From: Nocardiopsis metallicus
GTDB taxonomy: Bacteria > Actinomycetota > Actinomycetes > Streptosporangiales > Streptosporangiaceae
Assembly (NCBI RefSeq): GCF_014201115.1
Contig: NZ_JACHDO010000001.1
Coordinates: 6,262,001 to 6,326,000, forward strand
Direction: 5' to 3'
DNA: 64,000 nt
The position numbers and the translations under genes are program-made. Of this stretch, positions 17,675-26,714 are shown piece by piece (the first letter of the stretch is position 1; every line of letters starts with the position of its first letter). The notes beneath the pieces were generated by a model, which did no database searches, had not been told where the DNA came from, and saw only the letters and a program-made list of their open reading frames with translations.

Positions 17675-17697
17675 TGTCGAAATGTTCGATGTCGAAA
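17675..17697. promoter_or_regulatory. Overlapping palindromes, likely MarR operator
   Basis: TCGAA-ATG-TTCGA (17677-17689) and TTCGA-TG-TCGAA (17685-17696) share a half site, in the region between the nitroreductase and marR starts. TGTCGAAA is also repeated directly. This suits binding of two MarR dimers. Confidence 0.65.
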
Positions 17698-17748
17698 GAT
17701 TATGCGGGGTTCCCGGGTGAGTCAAGGGCACGGCGCTATGCTCTGCGG

Positions 17749-18255
17749 ATGAACGACGCCGTCGACCTCTTCCTCGCCCAATGGGCCCGTGAGCGGCCCG
17801 ACCTCGACACCGCCCCGATGGGGATCATCGGCCGGATGAACCGCCTCCAGCAGATTCTGGGCCGGGGGGTCGGTGACCTCCTGGCCGAGTACGACCTGGA
17901 GCGCTGGGAGTTCGACGTGCTGGCCACCCTGCGGCGGTCCGGCCCGCCCTACCGGCTGAACAACAAGGACCTGGTGCGGATGATGATGGTGGGCTCGGCC
18001 GCCATGACCAACCGGGTCGACCGCCTCGTGCGCAAGGATTTGGTCTACCGCGAGGTGGACCCCGCCAGTCGGCGCCGCGTGCTGGTCGGCCTCACCGACA
18101 AGGGCCTGGACCTGGTGAACGGGGCGGTGGAGGGGCACGTGGCCAACGAGGCCCGGCTGCTCGACGGGCTGAGCGCCCAGGAGCAGGCCCGGCTCGCCGA
18201 CCTGCTGCGCACGCTGCTGCTCTCCCTGGGCGACAGCGCCCCCGAGGAGCCCTGA
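17749..18255 (+). CDS. MarR-family transcriptional regulator
   Basis: 168-aa winged-helix regulator. The wHTH segment includes FDVLATLRRSGPPYRLNNKD, SAAMTNRVDRLVRKDLVYRE and the wing DPASRRRVLVGLTDKG. ATG 17749 is preceded by TATGCT (17738-17743) ending six bases before the ATG and by no ribosome-binding site, so the mRNA is probably leaderless. It is divergent from the nitroreductase-exporter operon, with overlapping palindromes between them. A hairpin terminator follows. Confidence 0.88.
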   Translation: MNDAVDLFLAQWARERPDLDTAPMGIIGRMNRLQQILGRGVGDLLAEYDLERWEFDVLATLRRSGPPYRLNNKDLVRMMMVGSAAMTNRVDRLVRKDLVYREVDPASRRRVLVGLTDKGLDLVNGAVEGHVANEARLLDGLSAQEQARLADLLRTLLLSLGDSAPEEP

Positions 18256-18275
18256 TCCCACCCCGGGCACGGCGA

Positions 18276-18305
18276 AGGGGAGGCCCCGTGATCGGGGCCT
18301 CCCCT
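18276..18305. terminator. Strong hairpin terminator
   Basis: GGGGAGGCCCCG-TGAT-CGGGGCCTCCCC gives a perfect 12-bp stem with a tetraloop, extended by an A-T pair. It lies between convergent marR and csbD and can serve both. Confidence 0.85.
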
Positions 18306-18354
18306 CGGAATCCTGTTCGGGGCGCCCGGCCTCAGGGCCGGTGCCCGTCGCGGA

Positions 18355-18549
18355 CTACTGTCCCTTGGGCTTGTCGTCCGGAGTCAGGGCGTCCTTGACC
18401 TTCTCGCCCGCCTGCTTCAGCTTGGACTTGGTCTGCTCGGCCTTGCCCTCGGCCTGCCACTGCTCGTTGTCGGTGGCCTTGCCGACGCCCTCCTTGGCCT
18501 TGCCCTTGAACTCGTCGAACTTGTTCTCGGCCTTGTCACTCTCGGACAT
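18355..18549 (-). CDS. CsbD-family stress protein
   Basis: 64-aa hydrophilic, Lys/Glu-rich helical protein. It matches the CsbD pattern (NKFDEFKGKAKEGVGKATDN near the N-terminus, GKAEQTKSKLKQAGEKVKDA later). CsbD proteins are abundant general-stress proteins of unknown mechanism. GAGG precedes the ATG at 18549. Confidence 0.93.
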   Translation of the reverse strand: MSESDKAENKFDEFKGKAKEGVGKATDNEQWQAEGKAEQTKSKLKQAGEKVKDALTPDDKPKGQ

Positions 18550-18659
18550 GCGAGCCTCCTTCGATCGGTTCCACCCATAGCCCTAGCCAATCTGAGCGGG
18601 GCCTAATCATCCTCCGGGGGGCGGATGTGGCTGAAGTGGCGTGAATCACCTGCTGAGGC

Positions 18660-19463
18660 CTAGGCGTGGGCGGGGGCGCTCGGCACGACGGAGGCGAAGG
18701 GGGCACGGGTGGTCAGGCGCTCGGCGATGCCCTCGCGGACCATGGCCTTGGCGGTGCGCACGGCCTCGCCCACCTCGGTGCCCTTGGCGAGTTCGGCGGT
18801 GATCGCGGCGGCGAAGGTGCAGCCCGCGCCGCTCACGCGTTCCTCGCCGATCTTCGGGGCGCTCAGGACGGCGACCTCCTCGCCGTCGAAGTAGACGTCG
18901 ACGGCGTCCGGTCCGGGCAGTTCGGTGCCCCCCTTGACGATCACGTGCCGGGGGCCGAGCTCGCGGATGCGGCGGGCGGCCTCGACGAGGTCGTCGACGG
19001 TGTCCAGCGACTCCATCCCGGCGAGGGTGCGGGCCTCGAAGTGGTTCGGGGTGATGACGGTGGCCAGCGGCAGGATCTGCGCGGTCAGGGCCTTGTCGGT
19101 GTCCAGCGCGGCGCCGGGCTCCTGGCCCTTGCAGATCAGGACCGGGTCGAGGACCACGTGCCGCCACGGCTGGCGCCGGAGGGCCTCGGCGACCACGTCG
19201 ATGGTGTCCGGGGTGCCGAGCATGCCGATCTTGACGACGTCGAGGTCGTGGCAGGCGGTGGCCGCCTCGATCTGGTCGGCGATGACACCCGGGTCGACCG
19301 GGACGAAGCGGTGGCCCCAGTCGTCCTTCGGGTCGAAGGAGACGATGCAGGTGATCGTCCCGGCCCCGTAGACGCCCAGTTCCTGGAAGGCCTTGAGGTC
19401 GGCCTGGATCCCGGCGCCGCCGGTGGCCTCCGAACCTGCGATCACGTACGCGCGGTTGGTCAT
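18660..19463 (-). CDS. pdxK: PdxK/ThiD-type pyridoxine (hydroxymethylpyrimidine) kinase
   Basis: Ribokinase-superfamily enzyme of 267 aa. The N-terminal IAGSEATGGAGIQADLKAFQ and the C-terminal VSGAGCTFAAAITAELAKG are the substrate and anion-hole motifs. Details such as DPVLICKG, ITPNHFEARTLAGM and TVDDLVEAA resemble the Bacillus subtilis PdxK-type kinase more than classical ThiD, so I favour pyridoxal/pyridoxine phosphorylation. HMP kinase activity remains possible. ATG 19463 has GAGGG upstream. No thiamine genes or TPP riboswitch are nearby, which also argues against a thiamine role. Confidence 0.82.
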   Translation of the reverse strand: MTNRAYVIAGSEATGGAGIQADLKAFQELGVYGAGTITCIVSFDPKDDWGHRFVPVDPGVIADQIEAATACHDLDVVKIGMLGTPDTIDVVAEALRRQPWRHVVLDPVLICKGQEPGAALDTDKALTAQILPLATVITPNHFEARTLAGMESLDTVDDLVEAARRIRELGPRHVIVKGGTELPGPDAVDVYFDGEEVAVLSAPKIGEERVSGAGCTFAAAITAELAKGTEVGEAVRTAKAMVREGIAERLTTRAPFASVVPSAPAHA

Positions 19464-19645
19464 CGCCAACCTCCCTCTGGCTCGTTGTGCTGTTGCGCGG
19501 TGCCGGAGCCCGCACGGGTCACGAAACCCTCGGTTATTGCACCACAACTAAACAATTCCGGCATATCGGGCGTGGCTTGCGGCTTCGGTGGGCTCTGGGA
19601 GATCGTGCCCGCTGCCCCGCGAGTCTAGGCGGCTCGCCCCGGTAC

Positions 19646-20944
19646 TCACAGGTTCGTGAGCAGGACGTCCGTCGTGTCGTAGCCGTTGGCGTAGGCGCCG
19701 TCCACGGTGTTCTCGCCGGTGGTCGGCTCGCCCGCGAAGTACACGACCCCCTCCAGCGGCGCCGCGAGCGCGTCCGGCGCGTCGTGCGCGCCCGGCGGGA
19801 CGAACAGGTAGGCGCCCCGGCTGAACTCGTCGGCCGCCCAGTCGTGGGTGGTCCGGGCGACCGGCTCGGGGACCCCGGCGCCGAGCGCCTCGGACAGCGC
19901 CGCCAGCCCGGTCGCGAACCGCTCCGCGGTCGGCATGCCCTGGAGCTCGCGGGCCTTCTCGCCCGCGGCCCAGGCCACGACCACCTCGGGGGCCTCCCGG
20001 GACACGCACCAGAACACGAACCCCGAGTCCTCGTCCCAGCCCAGGGCGTCCTCGTTGGCTGGGAAGACCGCGCGGTCGAACTCGTACACGAGCTTGAGGG
20101 CGTCGGTGCGGTCCAGGGCGTCGACGGCGTCGCGGTGCCCGGCGGGAAGAGGGGGTTCGAAGTCCACGTCACCGGCCTTGAGGACGCCGATCGGCAGGGT
20201 GACCACGCAGCGGTCCGCGCGTACCCGCGTTCCGCCCCCGGGGGCGGACACGTCCAGCCGCACGCCCCGCCCGGACCAGCGCACGCGGTCCACGGTGTGC
20301 TCCAGGCGGATGTCCAGGTCGTAGGAGAGCGGTGGAAGGAGGCTGTCGTAACCGCCGACCACCCGGAAGTTCTCGCGCGGAACAGCCCACCAGTCGAAGA
20401 GCCCGTACTCGCGCATCCACACCGCGCTCCACCGTTCCAGCGACTCGTTGTCGATGGACACCGGCGGCCAACGGTCCTCGGGGACGCCCATCCGGCGCAG
20501 GTAGGCCGCTGCGTCCTCGTCGTCCCGGGGCGGATCGGGGGTCGTGAGGGTTTCGACCGTCCCGTTCCCGGCGCGGACCGGGACGGTCTCCGCCCCGGCC
20601 TCCGCCACCAGTTCCCAGGTGTGGGCCTCCCGGCCGTGGATCAGCCCAGCGCCCAGTTCGACCGGGACCGAGCTGAAGTCGTGGTCGGTGTACAGCTGGC
20701 CGCCGATACGGTCGCGCGCCTCCAGGACGATCACGGACAGCCCGTGGTCGGCCAGGTTCCGCGCGGCCGAGAGGCCGGTCACCCCGGCGCCGATCACGGC
20801 CACGTCCCAGCGTTCCCGGTACAGATGGGCCGAGGCGCCCAGGGCCACCGCTCCGCCCAGGAGCACACCCCCGCCGACCAGCAGGGACCTCCGGCTCACC
20901 GCCGTCGGCGGGTTGCCGTCCGAACCCCGTCCGCCCGAGCCCAC
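19646..20944 (-). CDS. Exported flavin-containing amine oxidase
   Basis: FAD-dependent oxidase of 432 aa. A twin-arginine-like signal (SRRSLLVGGGVLLGGAVALG) at residues about 17-37 suggests export or membrane anchoring in folded form. The dinucleotide-binding motif follows (VAVIGAGVTGLSAARNLADH), then the RIGGQLYTD and VELGAGLIHG flavin motifs. The C-terminal YFAGEPTTGENTVDGAYANG matches monoamine/polyamine oxidases. GTG 20944 has AGGAGGCG upstream. The substrate is unknown. It is divergent from a TetR-DUF418 operon. Confidence 0.87.
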   Translation of the reverse strand: MGSGGRGSDGNPPTAVSRRSLLVGGGVLLGGAVALGASAHLYRERWDVAVIGAGVTGLSAARNLADHGLSVIVLEARDRIGGQLYTDHDFSSVPVELGAGLIHGREAHTWELVAEAGAETVPVRAGNGTVETLTTPDPPRDDEDAAAYLRRMGVPEDRWPPVSIDNESLERWSAVWMREYGLFDWWAVPRENFRVVGGYDSLLPPLSYDLDIRLEHTVDRVRWSGRGVRLDVSAPGGGTRVRADRCVVTLPIGVLKAGDVDFEPPLPAGHRDAVDALDRTDALKLVYEFDRAVFPANEDALGWDEDSGFVFWCVSREAPEVVVAWAAGEKARELQGMPTAERFATGLAALSEALGAGVPEPVARTTHDWAADEFSRGAYLFVPPGAHDAPDALAAPLEGVVYFAGEPTTGENTVDGAYANGYDTTDVLLTNL

Positions 20945-21086
20945 ACCGCCTCCTGAGTCCCCTGCGCGGCCCCCGGTCCGAGGGACGCCACACCCGCATT
21001 ATCCGGGCACCGCCGACTGGACCGGGCCCGGGGGAGCCCTTCGGGCGGGAGGAGGGTCGGGCGGCGCGGCCGGAGGAGGTCAGGAG

Positions 21087-21125
21087 TTGCGCATATAAAA
21101 ATATGTTCCTAATATTTTTATATGC
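21087..21125 (+). promoter_or_regulatory. Promoter and perfect TetR operator spanning the start codon
   Basis: Two perfect 14-base arms, GCATATAAAAATAT (21091-21104) and ATATTTTTATATGC (21112-21125), are separated by seven bases. Within it lies TTGCGC (21087) - 17 bases - TAATAT (21110), a good sigma-70-type promoter. The ATG of the TetR gene (21122) lies inside the right arm, six bases after the -10 box. Confidence 0.85.
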
Positions 21126-21757
21126 CACGTACCGCGGACCACGACGAGAGAAGGCGCCAGGTCGCCGAGGCCCTGCTGCGCGCCATCGCCCGCAAGGGCC
21201 TGGCCAAGACCACCTTCGCCGACGTCGCCGACGAGCTCGGCGCCTCCGTCGGCCTGGTCCAGCGCTACTTCCGCAGCAAGGACGACCTGCTGCGCTTCGG
21301 GGTCGAGCACCTCTACAAGCGCGGTGAGGAGCGGATCGCCGCGGTCGAGCGCACCCTGCCCGTCCGCGACCTGTTGTTCCGGGCCGCCCGCACCCTGCTG
21401 CCGCTGGACGAGGAACGGCGTCGGGAACTCACCGTGTGGCTGGAGTTCCTGCCCGCCACCGTCCACGACCCCGAGATGGCCGAACTCCACCGATCCGCCA
21501 CCCATGAGCTGATCGACGGGCTGACCGAGGGGCTCGCCGCCGCCCAGCGCCACGGTGAGCTCCCCCTCGGCCTCGACCCGAGGGCCGAGGCCCTCGCCCT
21601 GGTCGCCTTCGTCGACGGGCTCACCATCCACCGACTGGCCACCGCGGACCTGTTCGACGACGCCACGGCCGAACGCTCGCTCCGCCAGTACTTCACCCGG
21701 CTCTTCTCCGACCCCGAGGGGCTCGACCCGACCCACCCCCAGACGGAGGAGAACTGA
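21122..21757 (+). CDS. TetR-family transcriptional regulator
   Basis: 211-aa repressor. The N-terminal HTH (LRAIARKGLAKTTFADVADE, ASVGLVQRYFRSKDDLL) is typical. The start codon is inside a perfect AT-rich palindrome and has no ribosome-binding site; a -10 box ends six bases upstream, so translation from a leaderless mRNA and tight autorepression are likely. It is followed after one base by a DUF418 membrane protein, its probable co-regulated partner. Confidence 0.92.
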   Translation: MPRTADHDERRRQVAEALLRAIARKGLAKTTFADVADELGASVGLVQRYFRSKDDLLRFGVEHLYKRGEERIAAVERTLPVRDLLFRAARTLLPLDEERRRELTVWLEFLPATVHDPEMAELHRSATHELIDGLTEGLAAAQRHGELPLGLDPRAEALALVAFVDGLTIHRLATADLFDDATAERSLRQYFTRLFSDPEGLDPTHPQTEEN

Positions 21758-21758
21758 C

Positions 21759-22970
21759 GTGATCGGCACCGGAACCCCTGCCAGCCAGGGGGCCGAACAG
21801 GCGGAACAGGCACGCGCGAGAGGGCGCCTGCCCCTGCTCGACGTCCTTCGGGGCGTCGCCATCCTGGGCACGCTCGCCACCAACGTGTGGCTGTTCACCG
21901 GACCCGGCGGAGAGTCGGCACTCCTGTACGGCCATGAGGGGCTGAGCCCGTTCGAGACCTTCCTCGACGAACCCTCCGCCGCGAACCTCGCCGAGGGCGT
22001 CTTCCGGACCGCCTCCAACGGCAAGTTCCTCGCCCTGCTCACCCTTCTGTTCGGCGTGGGCCTGGCCATCCAGTTCCAGTCGGCGGCCAAACGGGGTACG
22101 CGCTGGCCGGGGCCCTACCGGTGGCGTGCACTGTTCCTGTTCGCCGAGGGGACGGTGCACTTCACGCTGGTCTTCGCCGCCGACGTGCTCATGGGGTACG
22201 CGGTGGTCGCCCTGCTGGTCGCCTGGCTGCTCACCCGCTCCGAGCGGGTCCGGGGCGTCGTCATGTGGACGTCGCTGGCCCTGCACCTGGCCCTGATGGC
22301 CCTGCTCACGGCCGTGCTGGCGACCGAACCCGCCGCGCACCCCGACATGCCGCCCGAAGCCGTCGACCTCTACGCCCACGGCTCCTACCTGGACCAGGTC
22401 GCGTTCCGCCTGGACAACGCCCTGGCCCTGCGGGCCGAACCGATCGTCACCTTCGGCCTGATGGTGTTCATGTTCCTGCTGGGCGTGCGCCTCTTCCGGG
22501 CCGGCGCCTTCGCCGACGACGCCACCGGCCGCCGGATCCGCGCCCGGCTGCTCGGATGGGGGCTCGGCCTGGGTGTTCCGCTCACCGTCACCGCGTCCCT
22601 GGCCGGTCCCGACTGGTTCCTCCTGGACCGCTACGCCGCGGCCCCGCTGGTCGCCCTGGGCCTGATCGGCCTGGTCGGCTGGGTGCTGGACCGGGTGAAG
22701 GGCACCGGGCCCGTGGTCACCGGGGTCTCCGCGCTCGGCCGGATGGCGATGACCGGCTACGTCGCGCAGAACGTCATCCTCGTGTTCGTCTGCTACGGCT
22801 TCGGCCTCGGCCTGGCCGACCGTATGGCGGGCGCGGACTCGTGGTGGGTGATGGGCCTGTGGGCGGCCGTGTCGCTCTTCCTGGTCACGGCGTCGGTGCT
22901 GTGGCTGCGGGTCTTCCGGCAGGGGCCGCTGGAAGCCCTCCAGAAGAAGGTCCTGTCCCGGGCCCGTTAG
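21759..22970 (+). CDS. DUF418-family membrane protein
   Basis: About 403-aa polytopic protein. It begins with LPLLDVLRGVAILGTLATNV, the DUF418 N-terminal signature, and ends with the conserved MTGYVAQNVILVFVCYGFGL region. About ten membrane segments. The role is unknown; the family resembles membrane acyltransferases. GTG 21759 has GGAGGAG upstream and starts one base after the TetR stop, so it is the second gene of that operon. Confidence 0.9.
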   Translation: MIGTGTPASQGAEQAEQARARGRLPLLDVLRGVAILGTLATNVWLFTGPGGESALLYGHEGLSPFETFLDEPSAANLAEGVFRTASNGKFLALLTLLFGVGLAIQFQSAAKRGTRWPGPYRWRALFLFAEGTVHFTLVFAADVLMGYAVVALLVAWLLTRSERVRGVVMWTSLALHLALMALLTAVLATEPAAHPDMPPEAVDLYAHGSYLDQVAFRLDNALALRAEPIVTFGLMVFMFLLGVRLFRAGAFADDATGRRIRARLLGWGLGLGVPLTVTASLAGPDWFLLDRYAAAPLVALGLIGLVGWVLDRVKGTGPVVTGVSALGRMAMTGYVAQNVILVFVCYGFGLGLADRMAGADSWWVMGLWAAVSLFLVTASVLWLRVFRQGPLEALQKKVLSRAR

Positions 22971-23086
22971 AGGAGTGAGTCCGATGCGTGAGCAGGGAAC
23001 GGGAGGCCCGGCTGGGGCTGGGGGCGGCCCCGCCCCGGAACCGGACGTTTCGCCGGATGTCGCCCGTGCCAGCTAGTCTCCGGCAC

Positions 23087-23806
23087 GTGCAGAACTCACT
23101 CACCCTCCCCGACCTCCTCAACGACGCCGCGATCCTCTCCCTGGAGCACCAGCTCCACCTGGAGACGGTCGTCGGCGACCTCAACTGGCACGTGGACCTC
23201 GCCGAGCCCAAGTTCGACTTCCACGGCGAATCGGAGCTGGTCTGCGAGCGCTTCCACCTGCTGGGCAGCGCCGCGCCGGGCCCCGGGTCCTGGCTGTGGG
23301 CCTGGGCCAACCCGTCCGGGTTCCTTCCGGAGACCATCGAACTCGCCGAGTCCGTGCGCGACCTCGGCCGCGAGTACGGTGTCCCCGAGCTGGCCGAGCC
23401 CGAGGTGCCCTTCGCCGCCCTGCCTGGCTCCCCGGAGGAGCCGCACCAGGTCCTGTCGCTGCTCACCGATGCCGCGAAGGTCCTCACCGGGCGCTTCACC
23501 GCCTACAACGGTCCGGTCGGCGGCGGTACGCGCGCCGCCTTCCTGTTGGAACACCCCAGCTTCCTACTGGCCGAGGCCACCCCGATGCACGCCGTCAGCC
23601 TCATCCAGCAGGCGGTCTCCGGGGTCCCCTACATCACGGACCACCGCAGGGCCGTGTACAGCTACGGCCGACTGCGCGGACTCGACCCGGAGTTCTCCGC
23701 CGACGGCCGGACCCTCGCGCTCAAGGCCTTGGGGATCGGGCTGGAGTTCGACGAGCTGAACCGGCTCACCCGGATCGAGGGTTCCCTCACGCCGGACTCG
23801 ATCTGA
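23087..23806 (+). CDS. Conserved actinobacterial protein, DUF6882-like
   Basis: About 239 aa, soluble, no signal. Trp-rich N-terminal segment (GDLNWHVDLAEPKFDFHGES, then GSWLWAWANPSGF) and a central VLTGRFTAYNGPVGGGTRAA. I think it belongs to the DUF6882 group but cannot verify this; function unknown. GTG 23087 follows TAGTCT (23074) by seven bases with no ribosome-binding site, suggesting a leaderless message. The longer upstream frame has poor composition. Confidence 0.7.
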   Translation: MQNSLTLPDLLNDAAILSLEHQLHLETVVGDLNWHVDLAEPKFDFHGESELVCERFHLLGSAAPGPGSWLWAWANPSGFLPETIELAESVRDLGREYGVPELAEPEVPFAALPGSPEEPHQVLSLLTDAAKVLTGRFTAYNGPVGGGTRAAFLLEHPSFLLAEATPMHAVSLIQQAVSGVPYITDHRRAVYSYGRLRGLDPEFSADGRTLALKALGIGLEFDELNRLTRIEGSLTPDSI

Positions 23807-23828
23807 CAGCTTGATCAACTCTGGTCGG

Positions 23829-24644
23829 TCAGCCTCGACCGTTCTGGGCGCGGCCGGGGAACTGGCCCGGCTGGCGGCCCTCGCCGGGGCCGCCAGCGTA
23901 GGTCTGGCCGACTTCGAGCCACTCCCGGGCGGCCGCCCCCTCGGCGGTCAGGGACGTGTCGGCCACGTGGCGGCGGCGGGTGAGGACCAGGCAGAACTCC
24001 TCGGCGTCGCCGCGCACCACGTCCTCGGCGCCGTCCGCCCCCATCAGCCACAGTCCGCCGTCGGGGGCGGTCAGTTCCACGCGGACCTGTGCCTCGGGCA
24101 TGGTGAGCCCTCGGGCGAAGTAGCTGTAGGGCCGGGCGCGCAGGGCGATGTGCACGATGTGCCGCAGCCGCGCGGTGGGGGTTCGGGTCAGACCCAGGGC
24201 GTCCACCACGTCCTGACCGTGCGCCCAGGTCTCCATCAGCCGCGCGGTCGCCTTGGAGGGCACGCTCATGGGCGGCCCGAACCAGGGCACCCGGGTCCCC
24301 GGAGGGGCCTCGGCCAAGGCCTCGCGCAGCGCCGCCGAGACCCGGCGCCACTCCGCGAGCAGGTCGGCGGGGGGTAGGCCGGTCAGCGGGGCCGCCGCGG
24401 TGTCCACGTATCCCTCGGGGTCGGCCAGGGCTGCCTCGATCATCTTCGCGAACCCGTCCGCGTCGGTCAGGGCGGTCAGCGCCGACCGGTCGAAGAAGGC
24501 CAGGTGGGCGACCTGGTCGGCGATGTTCCAGCCGGGCGAGGGGGTCGCCCTGGCCCAGTCCGCGGCGTCGAGGCCCTCGAGCAGCGCGGCGAGCTCCTCC
24601 TGCTCCGCGCGCAGGTCCGCCAGCAGGGCGTGTGTGTCGACCAC
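23829..24644 (-). CDS. TIGR03084-family metal-binding (DinB/MDMPI-like) protein
   Basis: About 271-aa four-helix-bundle protein. GWNIADQVAHLAFFDRSALT and ARLMETWAHGQDVVDAL carry the conserved His residues of the DinB/mycothiol-dependent isomerase fold, and VPWFGPPMS is a hallmark of TIGR03084. It probably uses a divalent metal and perhaps mycothiol; the reaction is not established. GTG 24644 with GAGGAGG upstream is chosen over a longer frame that starts in the promoter. It is divergent from an acyl-CoA dehydrogenase, a frequent partner, so a role in acyl-CoA or aromatic catabolism is plausible. Confidence 0.88.
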   Translation of the reverse strand: MVDTHALLADLRAEQEELAALLEGLDAADWARATPSPGWNIADQVAHLAFFDRSALTALTDADGFAKMIEAALADPEGYVDTAAAPLTGLPPADLLAEWRRVSAALREALAEAPPGTRVPWFGPPMSVPSKATARLMETWAHGQDVVDALGLTRTPTARLRHIVHIALRARPYSYFARGLTMPEAQVRVELTAPDGGLWLMGADGAEDVVRGDAEEFCLVLTRRRHVADTSLTAEGAAAREWLEVGQTYAGGPGEGRQPGQFPGRAQNGRG

Positions 24645-24814
24645 GAATCCTCCTCGGGGGAGCGTCCGCCGGTTTTCCAACGGATGCCGGTCCACAGATC
24701 CGACAGATGTTGACTGACTTGTCATGTTCGGCGCACCATAGCAAAGTGTGACCTGGCTCTCCCAGGTCCCCAGCCCCTCCCGGCTGTCCCCGAGACGGAT
24801 GCGAGTGTGCGTAC

Positions 24815-25978
24815 ATGACCGCGACCGACGCCCCCCGGACCGACCGTTGGAACACCCCCGAGCGCGCCGCGCTCCGGGAGACGGTGCGGACCTTCGCGGC
24901 CAAGGAGATCCTTCCGCACGTGGAACGGTGGGAGGACGAGGGCGAACTGCCCCGCGACCTGCACCGGGCGGCGGGCCGCCTCGGACTGCTCGGGCTCGGC
25001 CTGCCGGAGTCCGCGGGCGGCGACGGCGAGATGCTCGACCAGCTCGTCGTCTCCGAGGAGTCCGTCCTGGCCGGGGTGCCCACGGGGGTCCTGGCCTCGC
25101 TGTTCACCCACACCATCGCGCTGCCGGCCCTGATCGCGGACGGCCGAGAACACCTGCTGCGCGACTACGTCCGCCCCGCCCTGGCCGGTGAGCTGGTCTG
25201 CTCCCTGGGCATCACCGAACCCGAAGCGGGCTCGGACGTGGCCCACCTGCGCACCAGCGCGGTCCGCGACGGCGACGAGTGGGTGCTCAACGGGTCCAAG
25301 ACCTTCATCACCTCCGGCTACCGGGCCGACTTCGTGACGGTGGCCGCCCGCACCTCCGACACCGGGCACGAGGGCATCTCGCTGTTCGTGGTGGAGCGCG
25401 GCACCCCCGGGTTCACCGCCGCCCGCAAACTGGACAAGATGGGCTGGCGCTCCTCGGACACCGCCGAGCTGTCCCTGGTGGACGTACGCGTGCCCGCCGA
25501 CCGGCTCCTCGGCGAGGTGGACCAGGGCTTCCTCCAGATCATGCGCCAGTTCGCCAGCGAGCGGATCGGGCTGTCGGTCCAGGCCTGCGCGATGGCGCGC
25601 CGCTGCGTTGACCTGTCCGTGGAGTGGGTCCGCGAACGCGAGGCCTTCGGCGGTCCGCTCTCGCGCCGCCAGGTGCTGCGGCACCGGCTGGTGGAGATGC
25701 ACCGCCGCACCGAGGTGGCCACGGCCTACGTGCGGGGCATCGCCGAGCGGCTCCAGGACGGGGAGCCCCTGATCGCCGAGGTGGCGATGGCCAAGAACAC
25801 CGCCACCGAGGCCATGGACTACGTCGTGGACAACGCCGTCCAGCTGCACGGCGGCATGGGGTTCATGCGCGGTACCGAGGTGGAGCGCCACTACCGGGAC
25901 GCCAGGGTGTTCAGCATCGGCGGCGGTACCTACGAGATCATGAACGAGGTCATCGCGAAGTTCCTCCCGCTGCGGTGA
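24815..25978 (+). CDS. Acyl-CoA dehydrogenase
   Basis: FAD-dependent alpha,beta-dehydrogenation of acyl-CoA; 387 aa. Family motifs: CSLGITEPEAGSDVAHLRT, WVLNGSKTFITSG, QFASERIGLSVQACAMAR and QLHGGMGFMRGTEVERHYRD. The C-terminal EIMNEVIAK follows GGGTYEI and carries a Glu in the position usually associated with the catalytic base. The downstream TetR gene lies about 40 bases away on the same strand and may regulate it. Confidence 0.94.
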   Translation: MTATDAPRTDRWNTPERAALRETVRTFAAKEILPHVERWEDEGELPRDLHRAAGRLGLLGLGLPESAGGDGEMLDQLVVSEESVLAGVPTGVLASLFTHTIALPALIADGREHLLRDYVRPALAGELVCSLGITEPEAGSDVAHLRTSAVRDGDEWVLNGSKTFITSGYRADFVTVAARTSDTGHEGISLFVVERGTPGFTAARKLDKMGWRSSDTAELSLVDVRVPADRLLGEVDQGFLQIMRQFASERIGLSVQACAMARRCVDLSVEWVREREAFGGPLSRRQVLRHRLVEMHRRTEVATAYVRGIAERLQDGEPLIAEVAMAKNTATEAMDYVVDNAVQLHGGMGFMRGTEVERHYRDARVFSIGGGTYEIMNEVIAKFLPLR

Positions 25979-26018
25979 CCGCGAGGCGCGTCGGCGGGAG
26001 GGAAGCCGAGGGGGAGCA

Positions 26019-26669
26019 GTGGGAAAGCAGACGCTGACCGGGCGGCCGCCCACGGAGCGCGGACGGCGTAAGCGGGGAGTCCTCGTCCAGGCCGCCCGCG
26101 AGGTGTTCGAGGAGTCCGGCTTCGAGGAGACCAGGATCGCCCAGATCACCGGCCGGGCCGGGATCGCCTACGGGAGCTTCTACACCTACTTCGACTCCAA
26201 GGACGCGGTCTTCCACGAGGTCGCCAAGGGGGTGGCCGGGGAGATGTTCGACGCGGCCCGCTCCGCCGCGCCCCCGGGTACCGCCCCGGTGGACCGGATC
26301 AGGCACGCCACCGGGCGCTTCCTGGCCGCCTACCGGGACAACGCGCGCATCATGCAGGTCATCGAGCAGATCTCGCCGCGGCACCCCGTGTTCCGGACCC
26401 TGTTCCTGGAGATCCGCGGGCTCTTCGTCGACCGGATCATCTCGGGCACCCGCCGCCTCCAGGAGGAGGGGCTGGCCTCGTCCGACATCGACGTGGAGGC
26501 CACCGCGAGCATGCTCGGCGGGATGGTGGAGCACACCGCCCGGATGCTGTTCCTGTACGGGGAGGACCACGACCCGGAGGTGGTCGTGGAGACCGCCACC
26601 CGCCTGTGGGCGCGGGGGATCGGGTTGGAGTACGAGCCGCCGGGGCCCACCGCGCCCACGGCAGGTTAG
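26019..26669 (+). CDS. TetR-family transcriptional regulator
   Basis: 216-aa repressor. The HTH is VLVQAAREVFEESGFEETRI, AGIAYGSFYTYFDSKDAVF. The C-terminal ligand domain has an all-helical pattern seen in fatty acid/acyl-CoA-responsive TetR proteins. GTG 26019 is close to GGGGGAG. It lies just downstream of an acyl-CoA dehydrogenase, supporting but not proving a lipid-catabolism role. Confidence 0.9.
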   Translation: MGKQTLTGRPPTERGRRKRGVLVQAAREVFEESGFEETRIAQITGRAGIAYGSFYTYFDSKDAVFHEVAKGVAGEMFDAARSAAPPGTAPVDRIRHATGRFLAAYRDNARIMQVIEQISPRHPVFRTLFLEIRGLFVDRIISGTRRLQEEGLASSDIDVEATASMLGGMVEHTARMLFLYGEDHDPEVVVETATRLWARGIGLEYEPPGPTAPTAG

Positions 26670-26714
26670 GAACGTACAAGACCCGGGGCGGGGCTCGCGG
26701 CGAGGATGCGGTGC

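Noticed and set aside
18560..19645. TPP riboswitch for the ThiD-like kinase
   Set aside because: No CTGAGA/ACC-GAT thi-box elements upstream, and the protein looks more like PdxK.
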